Program-made: the position numbers and the translations under genes
Source of the DNA: Escherichia boydii
GTDB taxonomy: Bacteria; Pseudomonadota; Gammaproteobacteria; Enterobacterales; Enterobacteriaceae
Direction of reading: 5' to 3'
Assembly: GCA_041890495.1 (NCBI GenBank)
Contig: CP169086.1
Coordinates: 248,001 to 312,000, forward strand
Length of the DNA: 64,000 nt
Part shown: piece by piece, positions 62,987-64,000 of the stretch
How positions within the stretch are numbered: position 1 is the first letter of the stretch
Layout: each line of letters begins with the position of its first letter
The notes under the pieces: generated by a model
The model's input: only the letters and a program-made list of their open reading frames with translations
Told to the model about the DNA's origin: nothing
Database searches by the model: none

Positions 62987-63014
62987 AAGGGGAGCCATAA
63001 GGCTCCCTTTTTTT
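62987..63014 (+). terminator. Terminator after fabB
   Basis: GGGAGCC-ATAA-GGCTCCC is a perfect 7-bp stem followed by seven T residues. Confidence 0.92.
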
Positions 63015-63176
63015 ATGCATTGACAAGCAGCTGATCTCACAGGCAAACTTCATCCCTCAACATTATCCTCACGATAATGCGTAAGCGTTTAACGTCAACC
63101 AACGCACCTTAATCCTGATAATCAGGTAGAGGGGGCGTGGCATTTCCCCGCCTTACTCTTCATTTCGGAGTAAAGC

Positions 63177-64000
63177 ATGACTGCAGTAACTCAAACAGAA
63201 ACAACCCCTTCAGCGAACGTCTCGCTGTTCCGTATCGCTTTTGCGGTATTTCTGACCTATATGACCGTTGGCCTGCCGCTGCCGGTGATCCCGCTGTTCG
63301 TTCATCAGGAGCTGGGCTATGGCAACACCATGGTCGGCATTGCCGTGGGCATTCAGTTTTTAGCCACGGTATTGACCCGCGGATACGCCGGAAGACTGGC
63401 GGATCAGCACGGTGCAAAACGCTCGGCGCTGCAGGGGATGTTTGCCTGTGGGCTGGCGGGCGGCGCCTGGCTGCTGGCGGCTCTCCTGCCGGTAGACGCC
63501 GCGTATAAATTTGCTCTGCTGGTGCTGGGCCGTTTAATTCTTGGTTTCGGTGAAAGCCAGCTGCTGACCGGCACCCTGACCTGGGGAATGGGGCTGGTGG
63601 GGCCAGCACGCTCCGGCAAGGTGATGTCCTGGAACGGCATGGCCATCTACGGCGCGCTGGCCGCCGGTGCGCCGCTTGGGCTGCTGATTAATAGCCAGTT
63701 TGGGTTTGCGGCGCTGGCCGCCACCACGATGGCTTTACCCCTGGTGGCGTGGGCGTTTAACGGCTCGGTGCGTAAAGTGCCCGCGCACAAAGGCGAGCGT
63801 CCTTCCCTGTGGAGCGTGGTCGGCCAAATCTGGCAGCCGGGTCTTGGCCTGGCGCTGCAGGGCGTGGGTTTTGCGGTGATTGGTACCTTCGTCTCGCTCT
63901 ACTTTATGAGCCGCGGCTGGGCGATGGCCGGCTTTACGCTTACCGCGTTTGGCGGCGCGTTTGTGCTGATGCGCGTGCTTTTCGGCTGGATGCCGGATCG
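63177..64000 (+). CDS. yfcJ: MFS transporter YfcJ (runs off the window), divergent from K-12
   Basis: The first 274 codons of a major facilitator transporter are visible: MTAVTQTETTPSANVSLFRI then several helices, with GRLADQHGAKRSALQG as the loop 2-3 signature. The position right after fabB and overall similarity identify YfcJ. Its sequence departs from K-12 YfcJ at many positions (for example PVDAAYKFALL, NSQFGFAALAATTMAL), and its codons are more GC-rich than those of fabB. I chose ATG 63177, preceded by CGGAG. The substrate is unsettled. Confidence 0.9.
   Translation, partial: MTAVTQTETTPSANVSLFRIAFAVFLTYMTVGLPLPVIPLFVHQELGYGNTMVGIAVGIQFLATVLTRGYAGRLADQHGAKRSALQGMFACGLAGGAWLLAALLPVDAAYKFALLVLGRLILGFGESQLLTGTLTWGMGLVGPARSGKVMSWNGMAIYGALAAGAPLGLLINSQFGFAALAATTMALPLVAWAFNGSVRKVPAHKGERPSLWSVVGQIWQPGLGLALQGVGFAVIGTFVSLYFMSRGWAMAGFTLTAFGGAFVLMRVLFGWMPD

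Noticed and set aside
61860..63053. 397-codon open frame opposite fabB on the minus strand
   Set aside because: It is the antisense shadow of fabB, whose codon bias leaves the opposite strand open. It has no family motifs.

Overview
The right-hand third of the window (about 45.6-64 kb) is Escherichia coli-type core chromosome. Its gene order is argW tRNA, yfdC, mlaA, fadL, yfcZ, fadI-fadJ, sixA, smrB, prmB-aroC-mepA-yfcA-epmC, yfcL, mnmC, fabB, yfcJ, and most of these proteins look nearly identical to the E. coli K-12 versions as I remember them. The left part (1 to about 45.5 kb) is accessory DNA at the argW tRNA locus, a known integration hotspot (CPS-53/intS in K-12). An IntS-like integrase lies beside argW and is cut by an insertion sequence.

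The accessory DNA is bracketed by two apparently identical 1956-bp IS21-family elements in the same orientation (290-2245 and 42694-44649). The segment between them looks like a former circle. The front half of an IS3-family element sits just right of the left IS21 copy, and the back half sits just left of the right copy. Both inner junctions carry the same 5-bp sequence AGAGC, as expected if one IS21 element once interrupted one IS3 element on a circular molecule. Its contents fit a plasmid: a ParA/ribbon-helix-helix partition pair, a ResD-type tyrosine recombinase, a homologue of the DNA polymerase III theta subunit (Hot, frameshifted), a truncated SRAP/YedK protein and an Rpn-family nuclease. 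Misassembly across the 1956-bp repeat is the main alternative explanation.

Layout from left to right: truncated unidentified ORF (3-305); IS21 copy A; IS3 front half; a complete chaperone-usher fimbrial operon (3.3-9.3 kb: pilin, chaperone, usher, two paralogous pilins, adhesin candidate) with a GATC-rich upstream region and a 12-G tract touching the usher start; NUDIX hydrolase; small unknown gene; decayed IS3; SDR oxidoreductase; unknown gene; a GC-rich block with a hydroxyisourate hydrolase, YjbJ-like protein, MFS transporter and ResD-type recombinase; a LuxR-type regulator and a relic of a second usher; an MdtJI-like SMR pair; quinone reductase; a broken LysR gene divergent from an SDR gene; an IprA-like regulator; small secreted proteins; SRAP, hot, small membrane ORFs and rpn; the partition locus; an insertion-sequence graveyard (IS66 end, two divergent IS1 copies, an IS66 element with another IS21-family element nested inside) interspersed with a BhsA-like protein, a SgcJ-like protein, and pseudogenes of an EmrE-like pump, an IprA-like regulator and a DMT transporter; IS3 back half; IS21 copy B; truncated integrase; argW.

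In the core, fadL, fadI-fadJ and fabB show recognisable FadR operators, and fabB also has a FabR-type palindrome, linking fatty-acid uptake, beta-oxidation and unsaturated fatty-acid synthesis. mnmC carries a one-base deletion that splits it into two reading frames. The FadL middle region and yfcJ appear to differ from K-12 much more than their neighbours do.
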